Assembly (NCBI RefSeq): GCF_030063475.1 | Contig: NZ_JASIRT010000002.1 | Coordinates: 62,001-126,000 of the forward strand | From: Roseomonas sp. E05 | GTDB lineage: Bacteria > Pseudomonadota > Alphaproteobacteria > Acetobacterales > Acetobacteraceae | DNA: 64,000 nt | Direction: 5' to 3' | Shown: piece after piece, positions 63,776 to 64,000 of the stretch | Layout of the letters: each line of letters begins with the position of its first letter | Numbering within the stretch: position 1 is the first letter of the stretch | Position numbers and translations under genes: made by a program | Notes under the pieces: generated by a model | What the model was told of the DNA's origin: nothing | Seen by the model: the letters and a program-made list of their open reading frames with translations, nothing else | The model's database searches: none

Positions 63776-64000
63776 AGAGCACCGCCGGGTCCATCTCGGG
63801 CGCCGTGATAGCCACCAGTTCGCCCTCGCGCAGCGCCTGGTAGAAGCAGGAGCGCCGGCCGGTGTGGCAGGCCACGCCCTGCTGCTCGACGAGGGCCAGG
63901 ATGGTGTCCCCGTCGCAGTCGAGCCGGAGGTCCCGGAGCCGTTGCACCTGCCCGGAGGTCTCCCCCTTGCGCCAGAGGGCGTTGCGGCTGCGGCTGAAAT
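63765..64000 (-). CDS. hisI: Phosphoribosyl-AMP cyclohydrolase, C-terminal part
   Basis: Histidine pathway enzyme opening the adenine ring of phosphoribosyl-AMP. The window holds the last 77 residues or so: [21 protein letters not shown], then [26 protein letters not shown] with the conserved Asp and Cys/His zinc ligands. The 5' part lies beyond the right edge. Its 3' end overlaps the CobW-family gene start. Confidence 0.9.
   Translation of the reverse strand, partial: FSRSRNALWRKGETSGQVQRLRDLRLDCDGDTILALVEQQGVACHTGRRSCFYQALREGELVAITAPEMDPAVLYGR

Overview
The window is a very GC-rich, gene-dense bacterial chromosome segment. It looks like an alphaproteobacterium, most probably an Acetobacteraceae member of the Roseomonas type. 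The support is the COQ9-type ubiquinone gene after peptide deformylase, the DUF1013/TrcR regulator, an NDUFA9-like SDR, DUF3126, an ELM1-family protein, stacked GTG/ATG start-stop overlaps and many ABC importer genes for small organics. The genus is an inference. No rRNA, tRNA, CRISPR array, transposase or phage gene was seen.

Left third (1-22.8 kb), mostly housekeeping. An RND efflux pair is cut by the left edge and reads leftwards. Next come rpsU, def-coq9 and purE-purK, with a terminator-like, mutually exclusive hairpin set just before purE. These are followed by an OmpA-type porin, two divergent DUF465 small proteins, DUF3126, trcR, an NDUFA9-like protein, the glutamate synthase pair gltD-gltB behind a structured leader, a GST, a polysaccharide deacetylase, cydDC, YidB and a Sel1-repeat protein.

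Middle (22.8-45 kb), metabolic and transport. There is an HMG-CoA-lyase-like/CoA-transferase pair with a divergent IclR regulator and a palindromic operator between them. A peptide-type ABC importer follows that has a binding protein and two permeases but no ATPase. Then come mntH behind a perfect 16-bp palindrome, pyrE, an ELM1-family gene, tartrate dehydrogenase, a ggt/class-I amidotransferase pair, an ankyrin protein, an Asp/Glu racemase, two divergent TauE/SafE permeases, a PuuB-like oxidase, a hydroxyacid dehydrogenase with a class II aldolase and an orphan PotA-like ATPase, and a Met-rich cupredoxin.

Right third (45-64 kb). A tight 9.4-kb operon encodes a second class II aldolase, two amidohydrolases and a complete dipeptide-type ABC importer, a candidate uptake-plus-degradation pathway for an unidentified compound. 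Beyond it are a two-RecA-domain KaiC-like ATPase with a single-domain response regulator, a GNAT gene, a nitrilase-fold amidase overlapping lpxB, an exported beta-carbonic anhydrase, an SDR, a TIM-barrel hydrolase, a bacterial GOLPH3/VPS74-like protein, a CobW/COG0523 metallochaperone and a truncated hisI.

The most unusual non-coding signal is a 129-bp element present twice (32353-32481 and 39596-39724). Its two ends are near-identical 18-bp palindromes in inverted orientation with compensatory base changes, which is the architecture of a REPIN/BIME-type dispersed repeat.
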